Shown here piece by piece: positions 51,622 through 60,826 of a stretch of DNA of 64,000 nt; position 1 is the stretch's first letter; each line of letters starts with the position of its first letter. Origin of the DNA: Serratia liquefaciens (GTDB lineage: Bacteria > Pseudomonadota > Gammaproteobacteria > Enterobacterales > Enterobacteriaceae); contig NZ_CP088930.1 in NCBI RefSeq assembly GCF_027594825.1, positions 4,463,019 through 4,527,018 of the forward strand, written 5' to 3'. Under the pieces are notes generated by a model. That model ran no database searches, was not told where the DNA came from, and saw only the letters and a program-made list of their open reading frames with translations. The translations under genes were made by a program, and so were the position numbers.

Positions 51622-52089
51622 TTACAGCAGCAGGGTGTAATGCACGCTTATCACCGCTTTTTTGATTGGCATCGGCGCATTTAGTTGGCAAGCGACTTTG
51701 TGCGGCTCATGAGGCAAAAATATGGCGTACATGCCGGGAAACATTGCCAGCGTCTGGCGGTGACGTTTGATCTCCAGCAGTTGCACATCGTGCAGTTCGT
51801 CATAAGGCAACTCACTTTGCCAATCCCCCGGCAAACCATAATCAATGCGTTCTTCGCCGCTAAGGAGCAAATGGATGACGGCATATTCCTGGTGCAGCTC
51901 TGCACGCCTGGTTTCCGCTGGCCCGGTGGTTAGCGTCATCACTTCCATAAAGATCTTCTCACCCTTTATCTCATGCCGCTCCAGTGCCAGCTCGGCGAGA
52001 TCGTATTGACGCACAGCGGTGAGGGTCTCAACCAGTATCGGTGACAGCCCACGGCCATAGCGTGGGTTAAACAGAGTGTTATAAATCAC
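51622..52089 (-). CDS. YhcH/YjgK/YiaL-family protein
   Basis: A 155-residue cupin-like protein of the YhcH family (DUF386). Conserved parts are EYAVIHLLLSGEERIDYG and the histidine-bearing FLPHEPHKVACQ and ISVHYTL. The family is linked to sugar acid or sialic acid metabolism, with activity uncertain. I place the start at GTG 52089, with GGAG seven bases upstream; longer in-frame starts to 52320 cross unrelated sequence. Confidence 0.8.
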   Translation of the reverse strand: MIYNTLFNPRYGRGLSPILVETLTAVRQYDLAELALERHEIKGEKIFMEVMTLTTGPAETRRAELHQEYAVIHLLLSGEERIDYGLPGDWQSELPYDELHDVQLLEIKRHRQTLAMFPGMYAIFLPHEPHKVACQLNAPMPIKKAVISVHYTLLL

Positions 52090-52232
52090 TTTAATTCTCC
52101 ATGTGGCAACCCTGCCGGGTTGATTCCATAACAACGTGGGGGGACTGCCGGGAAAAGTATGCCTGTTTGCCAGTGTGAAAACAGTTAACCCGCCTGCATT
52201 CCGCTTTGGGCAAATGCAGGCGTAGCCAATGC

Positions 52233-53120
52233 TCAGGACAGGTTTTCGATTTGCGGTTTGGGTTTGATGGTCAGGGTCGCCCCCATGGAGGCGGTAATGA
52301 TCGCTGCCAGCGCCAACCATTGAATCGTCGTCAGGTGTTCGTTCAGGAACAGCATGCCGGAAAGCGCAGCCAGTGCCGGTTCCAGGCTCATCAATGTGCC
52401 GAAAGTCCGCGCCGGTATTTTTGGCAACGCGATAATTTCGAGCGAGTAGGGCAGCGCGGTGGAGAGGATAGCTACGGCCAGTGCGACCGGCAGGATATCA
52501 ACGTTCAGCAGTGCGCTGCCGGCTTGCCAGGCGCCAATCGGGCAAAACACCACGGCGGCAATCAGTGACCCCACCGCGACGGTACCCGGCCCGTGGTCGC
52601 CACCGGCTTTCTGGCCGCAGATAATGTAGACCGCCCAGCAGGCACCTGCACCCAGTGCACAGGCGGCGCCGAAGGGATCGATGCTGCCCATGTCATGGCC
52701 CAACGGCAGCAGGAACCAGAGCCCGGCGATCGCCAGTGCCACCCACAAAAAGTCAATCGCGCGGCGTGAAGAGAACATGGCGACCGCCAGCGGGCCGGTG
52801 AACTCCAATGCCACGGCGATGCCGAGCGGCAGAGTGCGCAGGGAAAGATAGAACAGGTAATTCATCGCGCCCAGCGCCAGGCCGTAAATGAACAACGGTA
52901 ACCGGCTCCCGGCGGCAAATCGCATGCGCCACGGGCGGAAGATAATAAAGAGGATCAGCGTGCCGATACTCAAACGCAGCGTGGTGATGCCTTCTGCGCC
53001 GACCAGCGGGAACAGGCTTTTGGCCAGAGAGGCACCGCTTTGGATGGAGACCATAGCGATGATCAACAGGCAGATTGGCAGCAGCGTAGAAGACGCTTTT
53101 GCGGTTGCGGAGGAAGACAT
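52233..53120 (-). CDS. rhtA: threonine/homoserine exporter RhtA
   Basis: A 295-residue EamA/DMT exporter with ten helices, the same length as E. coli RhtA and highly similar (IQSGASLAKSLFPLVGA, GIAVALEFTGPLAVAMFSSRR, LSTALPYSLEIIAL). It exports threonine, homoserine and some toxic analogues. Position between dps and ompX as in E. coli. Confidence 0.95.
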   Translation of the reverse strand: MSSSATAKASSTLLPICLLIIAMVSIQSGASLAKSLFPLVGAEGITTLRLSIGTLILFIIFRPWRMRFAAGSRLPLFIYGLALGAMNYLFYLSLRTLPLGIAVALEFTGPLAVAMFSSRRAIDFLWVALAIAGLWFLLPLGHDMGSIDPFGAACALGAGACWAVYIICGQKAGGDHGPGTVAVGSLIAAVVFCPIGAWQAGSALLNVDILPVALAVAILSTALPYSLEIIALPKIPARTFGTLMSLEPALAALSGMLFLNEHLTTIQWLALAAIITASMGATLTIKPKPQIENLS

Positions 53121-53516
53121 CCTTTAGAGCCTTTTATGCATTTCCCAGGATTTGGGAAGAGGTCGATGTTTGGATGACGGCAGTGTAAATGAATTGCGGT
53201 AAATGTGTCTGAGAAAAGCATTTTCAACGAAAAAAAGCGCTGGCTTACGGTGCCAGAACGGCTTTTATGGTCAAAAAGTGCGCTTTTTTTAAGAATTGTC
53301 TGGATATTAAATAGGTGATTCTTATCACAGAAACGCGTAGAATGCGGCTCGAAAATAGAGCGAAAAGAAGAAGATACACTGTTCTTGAAATCTAATGTTA
53401 CACGATATAAAGCATTAGACACTCATTTTAAGGCAGAGTTTCACGCTAATTTTTGTTATATTTTCAATGCATGAACAAATGGATTTACTTAAAAATATAA
53501 CGCGTTTGAGGTGGTT
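53121..53516. promoter_or_regulatory. rhtA-ompX divergent control region
   Basis: A 396-base AT-rich gap. A possible ompX promoter is TTGAAA (53385-53390), a short 15-base spacer and TATAAA (53406-53411), giving a leader of about 100 bases, long enough for small-RNA control. The rhtA promoter is not evident by eye. No gene is supportable. Confidence 0.35.
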
Positions 53517-54035
53517 ATGAAAAAAATTGCATGTCTTTCCGCAGTAGCAGCCTGTGTCTTAGCAGTAACCGCAGGTACCGCATTCGCTGGTCAGAGCACC
53601 GTATCCGCTGGCTATGCGCAGGGTGATCTCCAAGGCGTTGCTAACAAAGCCGACGGTTTCAACCTGAAATACCGTTACGAGTTCGACAACAACCCACTGG
53701 GTGTTATCGGTTCCTTTACCCACGTAGAGAAGAACGGTTCTGAGAACGGTTACTACGGTAAAGCTCAGTACAACTCTATCACTGCCGGTCCAGCTTACCG
53801 CTTCAACGACTGGGCAAGCATCTACGGTGTAGTGGGTGTTGGTTACGGTAAAAACATCGACAACGCTCAAAACGGTTCCGACCGTAACGGCAGCAGCGAC
53901 TACGGCTTCACCTACGGTGCTGGCCTGCAGTTCAACCCAATCCAGGACGTAGCGCTGGACGTTGGTTACGAGCAGAGCCGTATCCGCAGCGTTGACGTTG
54001 GTATCTGGAGCGTTGGCGTAGGCTACCGTTTCTAA
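53517..54035 (+). CDS. ompX: outer-membrane protein OmpX
   Basis: A 172-residue eight-stranded beta-barrel: signal peptide of 24 residues (TAFA|GQSTVSAGY), alternating aromatic strands (FNLKYRYEFDNNPLGVIGSFTH) and the C-terminal GYRF ending. It is close to E. coli OmpX (171 residues), involved in adhesion and serum resistance. GAGGTGG precedes the ATG at 53517. Codon use is strongly biased, as expected for a highly expressed gene. Confidence 0.96.
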   Translation: MKKIACLSAVAACVLAVTAGTAFAGQSTVSAGYAQGDLQGVANKADGFNLKYRYEFDNNPLGVIGSFTHVEKNGSENGYYGKAQYNSITAGPAYRFNDWASIYGVVGVGYGKNIDNAQNGSDRNGSSDYGFTYGAGLQFNPIQDVALDVGYEQSRIRSVDVGIWSVGVGYRF

Positions 54036-54088
54036 GATTTCTCCATGCCTGCGGGCATGAGCATGTGGCGCAGTCAGCCACATCAGAT

Positions 54089-54117
54089 AAAAATCCGCCT
54101 TCGGGCGGATTTTTTTT
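54089..54117 (+). terminator. terminator of ompX
   Basis: ATCCGCC-TTCG-GGCGGAT with a UUCG-type tetraloop followed by a run of eight T. Smaller hairpins occur at 54044-54083. It may also act weakly on the convergent nitrilase gene. Confidence 0.93.
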
Positions 54118-54136
54118 GCCAGTCATTCGGCGTCGG

Positions 54137-55120
54137 TCACTTGCCCAGTTTCTGTGCCGGCTCAGATGAAAAACGCGCGCTACGGGCATCTCGCTCATAG
54201 CCTTGCGGCTGCGTAAGAATGTCGTACAGGGCCGGTCGACGACCGTGGATCCAGCGACGGCCCGTACTGAGCGGGATCAGCGACAAATCAAGCGTGGCCG
54301 TGACCATCTTGTCTTCTGCTGCCCAGGTTTCCGCCAGAATGCGGCCGTAGGGGTCGAGGATCATCGCATTGCCGGTTCGCACTTCGTCATCGTCACGTCC
54401 CACCCCGTTGCTGAATAACACAAACAACCCATTGTCATGAGCACGTGCCGGGAGCCAGCGCATCAGCCAGCCACGCCCGTGTTCGCCCCGAAAAGCTGCC
54501 TCTATCGCCGCCGGATCCTCCTGCCGCCGTTGCCAAATTTCCAGAGGGATCGGCTTCATGCCGTGCGGGCTACGTGAATGAGTACCGCCGGTCTGATGCG
54601 GCGCCAACAACACCTCTGCCCCCAGCAATGCGGTCGCACGGACATTCTCCACCAGGTTATTGTCCCAACAGATCAGCACCCCCATTCGGATACCCCATGG
54701 GGTGTCGAATACGGTGAAACTGTCGCCGCTGGCTATCGCCGGGTGTTCAAAAGCATGCAGTTTACGGTGAACGTGAAGTTTGCCGTCGGGCAGGCAGACG
54801 GCGTAGGCATTGTAATATTTGCCGTCCTCTCCCAGTTCAATCAGTCCGACGCCAATCGCCATGTTATAGCGTTCGGCCTGCGGGCGAATACGCGCCAGTG
54901 AAGGGCTGTCGGCGATGGGCTCTGCCAGTGCGCCAATTTCGCCGGCGCTGAGGTGGCGTACGTGCCAATAGCCGGTGATGCACATTTCCGGGAAGGTCAG
55001 CAGTTGGATCTGTTCGGCGGCGGCGCGGGTGATAAAGCCCTCGATCACCGACAGGTTGTAGTTTTTATCATTGGCGCGATGCTGAAATTGCACCGTCGCG
55101 GCGCGTAAAGAGTTTGTCAT
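54137..55120 (-). CDS. carbon-nitrogen hydrolase (nitrilase superfamily)
   Basis: A 327-residue amidase with the catalytic triad E45 (FPEMCITGYW), K120 (HVHRKLHAFEH) and C151 (VLICWDNN). Members cleave amides, nitriles or carbamoyl groups; the substrate is not assigned. It is divergent from a LysR gene with a perfect 21-bp palindrome between them. In E. coli ompX is followed by opgE, so this pair is an accessory insertion. Confidence 0.88.
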   Translation of the reverse strand: MTNSLRAATVQFQHRANDKNYNLSVIEGFITRAAAEQIQLLTFPEMCITGYWHVRHLSAGEIGALAEPIADSPSLARIRPQAERYNMAIGVGLIELGEDGKYYNAYAVCLPDGKLHVHRKLHAFEHPAIASGDSFTVFDTPWGIRMGVLICWDNNLVENVRATALLGAEVLLAPHQTGGTHSRSPHGMKPIPLEIWQRRQEDPAAIEAAFRGEHGRGWLMRWLPARAHDNGLFVLFSNGVGRDDDEVRTGNAMILDPYGRILAETWAAEDKMVTATLDLSLIPLSTGRRWIHGRRPALYDILTQPQGYERDARSARFSSEPAQKLGK

Positions 55121-55165
55121 AGGATTACCTTTTGGCTGTTATCTGGCGTTGATTACAGCAAAGCC

Positions 55166-55186
55166 ATTGATTACTGTATAATCAAT
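55166..55186. promoter_or_regulatory. candidate LysR operator, 21-bp palindrome
   Basis: ATTGATTA-N5-TAATCAAT, perfect 8-bp arms with a T-N11-A core, 45 bases upstream of the nitrilase start and 28 bases upstream of the LysR start. An extra half site GTTGATTAC is at 55148-55156. Confidence 0.65.
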
Positions 55187-55214
55187 TAAATTCCTTTTTT
55201 GATAACTGAATGGA

Positions 55215-56102
55215 ATGGATATACGACAACTACGCGCCTTCGTGGTGCTGGCCGAACAGGGCAATTATCGCGTGGCGGCGGAGCGGTTATGCATCACCCA
55301 GCCGGCGCTGAGCAAACAGATCCAGACGCTGGAAACGCTGCTGGGCGCCCGTTTGTTTAACCGTGGTCGCCAGGGAGCGCAACTGACCGCCGGCGGCCAA
55401 CGGCTCTATCCCGAGGCGCTGACGTTAGTTGGTCAGCATCAGCAGTTTCAGCAGCGAGCCTTGCAGGTGGTCAAGGGGGAGGCAGGGCGGTTGGCGATCG
55501 GCTTTGGCCTGTCCAGCTTTCATCTGGCTCCGCAACTGGTGGCTGCTTTCCGTCATCGTTTTCCCGAGGTTGCCGTAGGCCTGGAAGATCTGCCTTCGGA
55601 GCGGCAATACCAGTTGCTATTGCAGGGGGAACTGCAGGTGGGATTCGTGCGATTGCCTGTCAGTACGCCGTTGCGTGCCAGTGCGCTGCTGAGTGACAGA
55701 TTGGTGCTGGCGGCGCCCTCGGCGCTGGCCCTGCGGGCGGAGAATATCATGGCGCAATTCAATACCTTGCCGCTGTTACAGTTGACGCCCAAGCGTGGAC
55801 GCGGGCTGAGCGACCAGTCGCTGCGGTTTATTGCCGCCCATCAACTGGCACCCAACGTGGTACAGCAGGCCGGGGATATTCAAACCTTGCTGGCGCTGGT
55901 TGCCGCCGGCATTGGCGTTGCTCTGCTGCCGCACAGCGTCACGCATATTGCGCCGGCGGGCATCGATATTCTGCCGCTGAGCGGCGAACAGACCCAATGG
56001 CAAGTCGGTATCGCCTGGAACCCGCAGCAGCCTGATGCGCTGCGGGATAACTTTGTTCAGGTGGCTTTGGCTACCGCGTCGGGTCAGGTTGCCGGCTCAT
56101 AG
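55215..56102 (+). CDS. LysR-family transcriptional regulator
   Basis: A 295-residue LysR protein with the canonical start MDIRQLRAFVVLAEQGNYRVAAERLCITQPALSKQI split over an HTH (about 1-60) and an effector-binding domain. It is divergent from the nitrilase gene, its obvious target, with a strong palindrome between them. Its 3' end overlaps the convergent GNAT gene by six bases. Confidence 0.9.
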   Translation: MDIRQLRAFVVLAEQGNYRVAAERLCITQPALSKQIQTLETLLGARLFNRGRQGAQLTAGGQRLYPEALTLVGQHQQFQQRALQVVKGEAGRLAIGFGLSSFHLAPQLVAAFRHRFPEVAVGLEDLPSERQYQLLLQGELQVGFVRLPVSTPLRASALLSDRLVLAAPSALALRAENIMAQFNTLPLLQLTPKRGRGLSDQSLRFIAAHQLAPNVVQQAGDIQTLLALVAAGIGVALLPHSVTHIAPAGIDILPLSGEQTQWQVGIAWNPQQPDALRDNFVQVALATASGQVAGS

Positions 56103-56627
56103 CGGGCAGTGCATCACCAGGATCGGGTTTTGATGGTACTCGCTGCGATGGCTTTCGCGGAAACCGACTTTCTTCGCCAGTGCCAGGGAGGGCTGATTTT
56201 CCGGTGAGATAATGCATACCGCCTTATTGCCCGGTAAATGGTCTTTTCCCCAGGCCAAAGCCGCGCGCAGCGCTTCGGTGGCATAGCCTTTACCCTGTGC
56301 CGAGGTCACCAGCGTCCAGCCCATTTCTGGGGCATCAAGCGCCGGATGGATATCGCGCTGAAAGTCGGAAAAACCGATGCCGCCAAGGTAAGCGCCGCTG
56401 ACTTTATCGCGCACTGCCCAGTAGCCATAACCCAGCAACGCCCAGTGGCCTACATAGCGCATCAGGCGGCCCCAGGAGTCTTCACGATCCCTCGGCGTGC
56501 CGCCGATATAACGTACCACTTCAGGATCGGCCCACATGGCGGCCAACGAATCAAAGTCGTCCAGCGTATGTGCATCAAGGCGTAAACGTTCGGTAAGCAA
56601 CAGCGGTGCGGTTGTGATAAGAGGCAT
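56097..56627 (-). CDS. GNAT-family (RimJ/RimL-like) acetyltransferase
   Basis: A 176-residue acetyltransferase of the Acetyltransf_3 group. The N-terminal LLLTERLRLDAHTLDD, the central EMGWTLVTSAQGKGYATEALRAAL motif and ENQPSLALAKKVGF are typical of the RimJ/L type. The ATG at 56627 has AGGA nine bases upstream; 56642 would add five residues. The substrate is unknown. Confidence 0.85.
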   Translation of the reverse strand: MPLITTAPLLLTERLRLDAHTLDDFDSLAAMWADPEVVRYIGGTPRDREDSWGRLMRYVGHWALLGYGYWAVRDKVSGAYLGGIGFSDFQRDIHPALDAPEMGWTLVTSAQGKGYATEALRAALAWGKDHLPGNKAVCIISPENQPSLALAKKVGFRESHRSEYHQNPILVMHCPL

Positions 56628-56678
56628 TATGTTTTCCTGCACAGAGCGAGAGGCGGTCTGTGCAGTATGCCAGAGAAA

Positions 56679-58049
56679 TTACACCGCCAGCCACAGTAAC
56701 CAGGTGAACAGGAAACCGCTCAGGCCGAGGATTGTCGTCAGTACCGTCCAGGTTTTCAGACCATCGGCGACCGAAAGTCCGAGGTATTTGGTGACGATCC
56801 AAAAGCCGGAGTCATTCACGTGCGACAAACCCAGACCGCCGAAGCAGGTGGCAAGGGTGACCAACACCAGCTGTAGCGGATTCAGCCCGATAACCGCTTC
56901 CGACAGCAGGCCACCGGTCGTCAGGATAGCCACGGTGGCGGACCCCTGAGAGGCGCGCAGCGCCAACGAAATGATAAAAGCGGCCGGGATCAACGGCAGG
57001 CCGATGGTGGTCAGCACATCGGCCAATGCCTTGCCCACACCCGACTCCACCAGGACTTTACCGAATACGCCACCGGCACCGGTGACCAGGATCACCACGG
57101 CGGCGGTCGGCAGCGCGCCCCCCATGACGTCGCTGGTGTGTTGCAGGCTCCAGCCGCGACGGATGGCCAGGAAGTAGAATGCCAGCAAGAGAGCAATCAT
57201 CAAGGCCACCGAGGGAGAGCCGAGCAGCGAAAGCGTATCTCGCAGCGCGGAACCCGGTTCAAGTAACGTGGCTGAAACGGTGCCCAGCATGATGATGGCG
57301 ATAGGGATCACGATCAACGCCGCCACCAACCCGGCGCCAGGCGGATTGATGCGGTCGCTCAATGGCGCCTTGCCTTCCGGTGCCGGTTCAGGGGCCGCCA
57401 GCTGCAGCTGTTCCAGTACCTCAATCGACAGGGGATAAGTTTTGCGATTCAAATGCTTGGCAGCGAAATAGCCGATAACCCCCACCGGAATGCAAATCGC
57501 GAGACCGATAATGGTCAGCCAACCAATGTCGGCGTTCAGCAGCCCGGCTGCGGCAACCGGCCCCGGATGGGGAGGCAGGGCGACGTGCACCGCCAGCATC
57601 ACGCCGGCCATCGGCAGGCCGAACTTCAGCGGCGAAACTTTAGCGACCTTGGCAAAACCGTAGATGATCGGCGCCAGGATGATAAAGCCGACGTCGAAAA
57701 AGACCGGAATGCCGAGAATAAACGCGGCAATGGTCAGGGCGGCCACGGTATGTTTCGGCCCCAAAGCTTTGCTGAAGCGCTGGGCCAGAGATTCGGCACC
57801 GCCAGAATGTTCGATCATCCGGCCGAGCATAGCGCCCAGGCCGATGATAATGGTCACCGAACCCAGTACGCCGCCCATACCTGCGGTCATCACCTTCATC
57901 ACTTCGCCGGTAGGAATGCCGCTGGCCAACGCCACCAGCAGGCTGACCACCAGCAAGGCGACAAAGGGCTGGATCTTGGCCTTGATGACCATCAGCAAGA
58001 GCAGCACCACACCTAATACGGCAATCATCAAAAGCAGAGAGGTAGACAT
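56679..58049 (-). CDS. ygbN: GntP-family permease YgbN-like
   Basis: A 456-residue gluconate:H+ symporter-type permease with 12-14 hydrophobic segments and the family motifs GLGAMLGRMIEHSGGAE and PVFFDVGFIILAP. In E. coli ygbN is at the end of the ygbJKLMN cluster, the same place as here, so it probably imports threonate or a related four-carbon sugar acid. The start at 58049 is preferred to 58082. Confidence 0.88.
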   Translation of the reverse strand: MSTSLLLMIAVLGVVLLLLMVIKAKIQPFVALLVVSLLVALASGIPTGEVMKVMTAGMGGVLGSVTIIIGLGAMLGRMIEHSGGAESLAQRFSKALGPKHTVAALTIAAFILGIPVFFDVGFIILAPIIYGFAKVAKVSPLKFGLPMAGVMLAVHVALPPHPGPVAAAGLLNADIGWLTIIGLAICIPVGVIGYFAAKHLNRKTYPLSIEVLEQLQLAAPEPAPEGKAPLSDRINPPGAGLVAALIVIPIAIIMLGTVSATLLEPGSALRDTLSLLGSPSVALMIALLLAFYFLAIRRGWSLQHTSDVMGGALPTAAVVILVTGAGGVFGKVLVESGVGKALADVLTTIGLPLIPAAFIISLALRASQGSATVAILTTGGLLSEAVIGLNPLQLVLVTLATCFGGLGLSHVNDSGFWIVTKYLGLSVADGLKTWTVLTTILGLSGFLFTWLLWLAV

Positions 58050-58154
58050 GAAATAGCCTTTAATCGGGTAAGAGTCAGGCACCGCGATCGCCGGCTGGCG
58101 ATACGGGTACGTTTAATTTTTATGTTTTGGTAATCCCTGGGTTGGCGGAGCGCC

Positions 58155-58931
58155 TTACTGGTAAGGTCTTAGCCAATTAAGCCCGGCGGCGGTATCGCCA
58201 CGGGGTCGGTATTCACAGCCTATCCAGCCTTGATAGCCGAGGGTATCCAGTTGCTCGAACAGCCACGGATAATTCAGTTCGCCGTCGTCCGGTTCATGCC
58301 GCTCCGGCACCGAGGCAATCTGAATATGTGCGTAGCAACCGGCCAGCGAGCGCATCAGCCCGCTGATATTGCCGTCCACCAGTTGAGCATGGAAAAAGTC
58401 GAACTGAACGAAGACGTTAGGATGGTTGATGGCTTCGACCAATTCTGCCGCCTGGTGTTGACTGGAGAACAGATAATGCGGCTTCACCTGCGGGCTGAGC
58501 GCTTCAATCAGCACCTTAACGCCGTGCCTGGCGAAGCGGTCTGCGGCATAGCGAATATTGTCGATAAAGGTAGCGCGATAGCGCTGCCAGTCCTCCCCCG
58601 GAGGAACGACGCCGGCCATTACGTGCACGTTGGGGCAGTTAAGCGCAATGGCGTAAGTCAGGGCACGATCGATATCCGCACGCGCATCCTGCTCGCGGCC
58701 TGGTATTGCCGCCAGCCCCCACTCACCGGCTTCGGCATTGCCCGGCGCAGTATTGAACAGCACCTGCTGCAAACTGTTGCTACGCAGCTTTTCTGCCAGC
58801 AGTTCGGCAGAATAGTCATAGGGGAACAGGAACTCCACGGCTTGAAAACCCTGTGCGGCGGCGGCCTCGAACCTTTCCAAAAACGGCAGTTCGTTAAACA
58901 TCATCGATAAATTGGCGGCAAACTTAGGCAT
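58155..58931 (-). CDS. otnI: 2-oxo-tetronate isomerase OtnI (YgbM)
   Basis: A 258-residue TIM-barrel isomerase of the hydroxypyruvate isomerase group. Start [21 protein letters not shown], and metal/substrate regions ([43 protein letters not shown]). In the E. coli pathway OtnI converts 2-oxo-tetronate to 3-oxo-tetronate. It starts three bases after the otnC stop. Confidence 0.9.
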   Translation of the reverse strand: MPKFAANLSMMFNELPFLERFEAAAAQGFQAVEFLFPYDYSAELLAEKLRSNSLQQVLFNTAPGNAEAGEWGLAAIPGREQDARADIDRALTYAIALNCPNVHVMAGVVPPGEDWQRYRATFIDNIRYAADRFARHGVKVLIEALSPQVKPHYLFSSQHQAAELVEAINHPNVFVQFDFFHAQLVDGNISGLMRSLAGCYAHIQIASVPERHEPDDGELNYPWLFEQLDTLGYQGWIGCEYRPRGDTAAGLNWLRPYQ

Positions 58932-58934
58932 GGT

Positions 58935-59567
58935 TCAGCTCCGTAGCTCGGTAATTTCGTCATCGGTCAAATAGCGTATTGGGCGGTCGCCGAGGGTGAA
59001 AATCAGCCTGGCGGCATCTTCCATCTCTTCGGTATTATCTGCTGCCGCCCGCAGATCCTTGCCCGTCACTACCGGGCCGTGATTGGCCAGCAAAAAAGCG
59101 CGATGGGTCGGCGCCAGTTTCGCCAGATCCTCCGCCAGCCGCAGATCGCCGGGGCGGTAGTAAGGTACCACCGGCACCTTGCCGACCCGCATCACCACAT
59201 AAGGGGTGAAGGGTTTGATGGCGTTTTCCACGTCCAGCCCTTGCAGACAGGACAGGGCCGTGAGGTAAGTGCAGTGCAGGTGCACCACCGCTTTGCACTC
59301 CGGGTTATTCAGATACAGCGCGCGGTGAAAGCTGATCTCTTTCGAGGGTTTGTCGCCGGACAGCCATTCGCCGCTCAGGCTGACTTTCGACAGCCGCTCG
59401 GTTTGCAGTTCGCCCAGGCAGGATCCGGTCGGGGTTGCCAGCAGCGTGCCGTCCGCCAGCAACAGCGAAAGGTTGCCGGCAGACCCGGTGGCGTAACCGC
59501 GCTGAAAGAAGGAGGCCCCCAGACGCACCATCTCTTCGCGCGCCTGTTGTTCGATCATCATTGTCAT
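58935..59567 (-). CDS. otnC: 3-oxo-tetronate 4-phosphate decarboxylase OtnC (YgbL)
   Basis: A 210-residue class II aldolase/adducin-fold protein with the zinc histidines in VVHLHCTYLTALS and ANHGPVVTG. In the threonate/erythronate pathway it decarboxylates 3-oxo-tetronate 4-phosphate to dihydroxyacetone phosphate. The ATG at 59567 overlaps the otnK stop by four bases. Two internal Met codons lie close by. Confidence 0.9.
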   Translation of the reverse strand: MTMMIEQQAREEMVRLGASFFQRGYATGSAGNLSLLLADGTLLATPTGSCLGELQTERLSKVSLSGEWLSGDKPSKEISFHRALYLNNPECKAVVHLHCTYLTALSCLQGLDVENAIKPFTPYVVMRVGKVPVVPYYRPGDLRLAEDLAKLAPTHRAFLLANHGPVVTGKDLRAAADNTEEMEDAARLIFTLGDRPIRYLTDDEITELRS

Positions 59568-60826
59568 AATGGGAATTCCGTTTGTGCCCGGGCGAAAAAG
59601 TTTTCATCGCCAAAATTGCCCGATTTAAGGGCCAGTGAAACCGGTTGTTCGATGGCGCGAACCCAGGGTACGCCGGGAGAGATACAGGGGCCGATGTGGA
59701 AACCACGAATGCCCAGCGCCTGGGTCACTACGCCAGAAGTTTCGCCACCGGCAACGATAAAGCGACGGTACCCTGATTGCTGGAGCTGTTGTACCACCCC
59801 GGCAAACAGTGACTCCACTGCCTGACTGGCGGCAGCCATGCCATATCGTTGCTGAACCTGCTGCAGTTTCTCCGGTTCGGCGGTAGCGTACAGCAGCGGG
59901 GCCAGCGGGGCATTTTGCTGCCGCTGTACCCAGTCGGCCAGTTCTGTAACATAGGCCGCGCGGTCAGATTCGGTAAGGCAACGCGCCACGTCGATAGCCA
60001 TGGCCGGTGCCTGTTGACGGTATCGCGCGACCTGTCGATTGGTCATGACGGAGCAGGAGCCGGACAGGACCACGGCTTTTTCCCCTTGCGGAGCCCCCGC
60101 GGCCTGCGGACGGTCTTGTCCCGGCTGAGCCCATTGACGTGCGAGACCGATGGCCAGGCCCGATCCGCCGGTCACCAGCTTCATATTTTTCAGCGCGGCA
60201 GCCTGGGTCAGCAAATGCTGCTCATTCAGCGTATCCAGTACCGCATATCGTACGCCTTGTTGCGCCAGCTGTTGCAGCTTGTCGGACACCGCTTCGGCAC
60301 CGCAATCCATTTCTGCGGCCGTCACCAGCCCGCAGTGCCCCTGAGCCTGCGCTTCCATCAGCCGTAGCAGGTTGCTGTCGGTCATCGGCGTCACCGGGTG
60401 ATGGCGCATACCGGACTCCGACAGCAGTTGATCCAACACAAACAGATAGCCCTGATACACAGTCCGGCCGTTGACCGGCAGCGCCGGGGAAATCACCGTT
60501 TGGCTTTCGCCCAGAGCATCAAGCAGGGCATCGGTTACCGGGCCGATATTGCCCTGCGCGGTGCTGTCGAAGGTTGAGCAATATTTGAAGTAGAATTGCC
60601 GGCAGCCCTGGCGCTGCAGCCATGCCAACGCCAGCAACGACTGTTCGATGGCCTGCGATGGCGCACAGGATCTTGATTTCAGACTGATGACGACCGCCTG
60701 CGCTTCAACCGGCATGTCATCATGCGGTACGCCGTTTAGCTGCACCGTCGACAGGCCGTTTTCCACCAGAAAGCTGGCAATGTCGGTCGCACCGGTAAAA
60801 TCATCTGCAATTACGCCGAGCAGCAT
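59564..60826 (-). CDS. otnK: 3-oxo-tetronate kinase OtnK (YgbK)
   Basis: A 420-residue DUF1537-family four-carbon acid sugar kinase. N-terminal GVIADDFTGATDIA and the C-terminal nucleotide-binding VAGGETSGVVTQALG are diagnostic. It phosphorylates 3-oxo-tetronate with ATP. Its ATG overlaps the ltnD stop by one base and its stop overlaps otnC, so translation is coupled along the operon. Confidence 0.92.
   Translation of the reverse strand: MLLGVIADDFTGATDIASFLVENGLSTVQLNGVPHDDMPVEAQAVVISLKSRSCAPSQAIEQSLLALAWLQRQGCRQFYFKYCSTFDSTAQGNIGPVTDALLDALGESQTVISPALPVNGRTVYQGYLFVLDQLLSESGMRHHPVTPMTDSNLLRLMEAQAQGHCGLVTAAEMDCGAEAVSDKLQQLAQQGVRYAVLDTLNEQHLLTQAAALKNMKLVTGGSGLAIGLARQWAQPGQDRPQAAGAPQGEKAVVLSGSCSVMTNRQVARYRQQAPAMAIDVARCLTESDRAAYVTELADWVQRQQNAPLAPLLYATAEPEKLQQVQQRYGMAAASQAVESLFAGVVQQLQQSGYRRFIVAGGETSGVVTQALGIRGFHIGPCISPGVPWVRAIEQPVSLALKSGNFGDENFFARAQTEFPL

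Noticed and set aside
53559..54083. 174-residue open frame antisense to ompX
   Set aside because: Low-complexity Val/Thr-rich product explained by ompX codon bias; it also runs through the ompX 3' hairpins.
57453..58016. 187-residue frame antisense to ygbN
   Set aside because: His/Gln/Arg-rich shadow of the membrane protein's hydrophobic codons.
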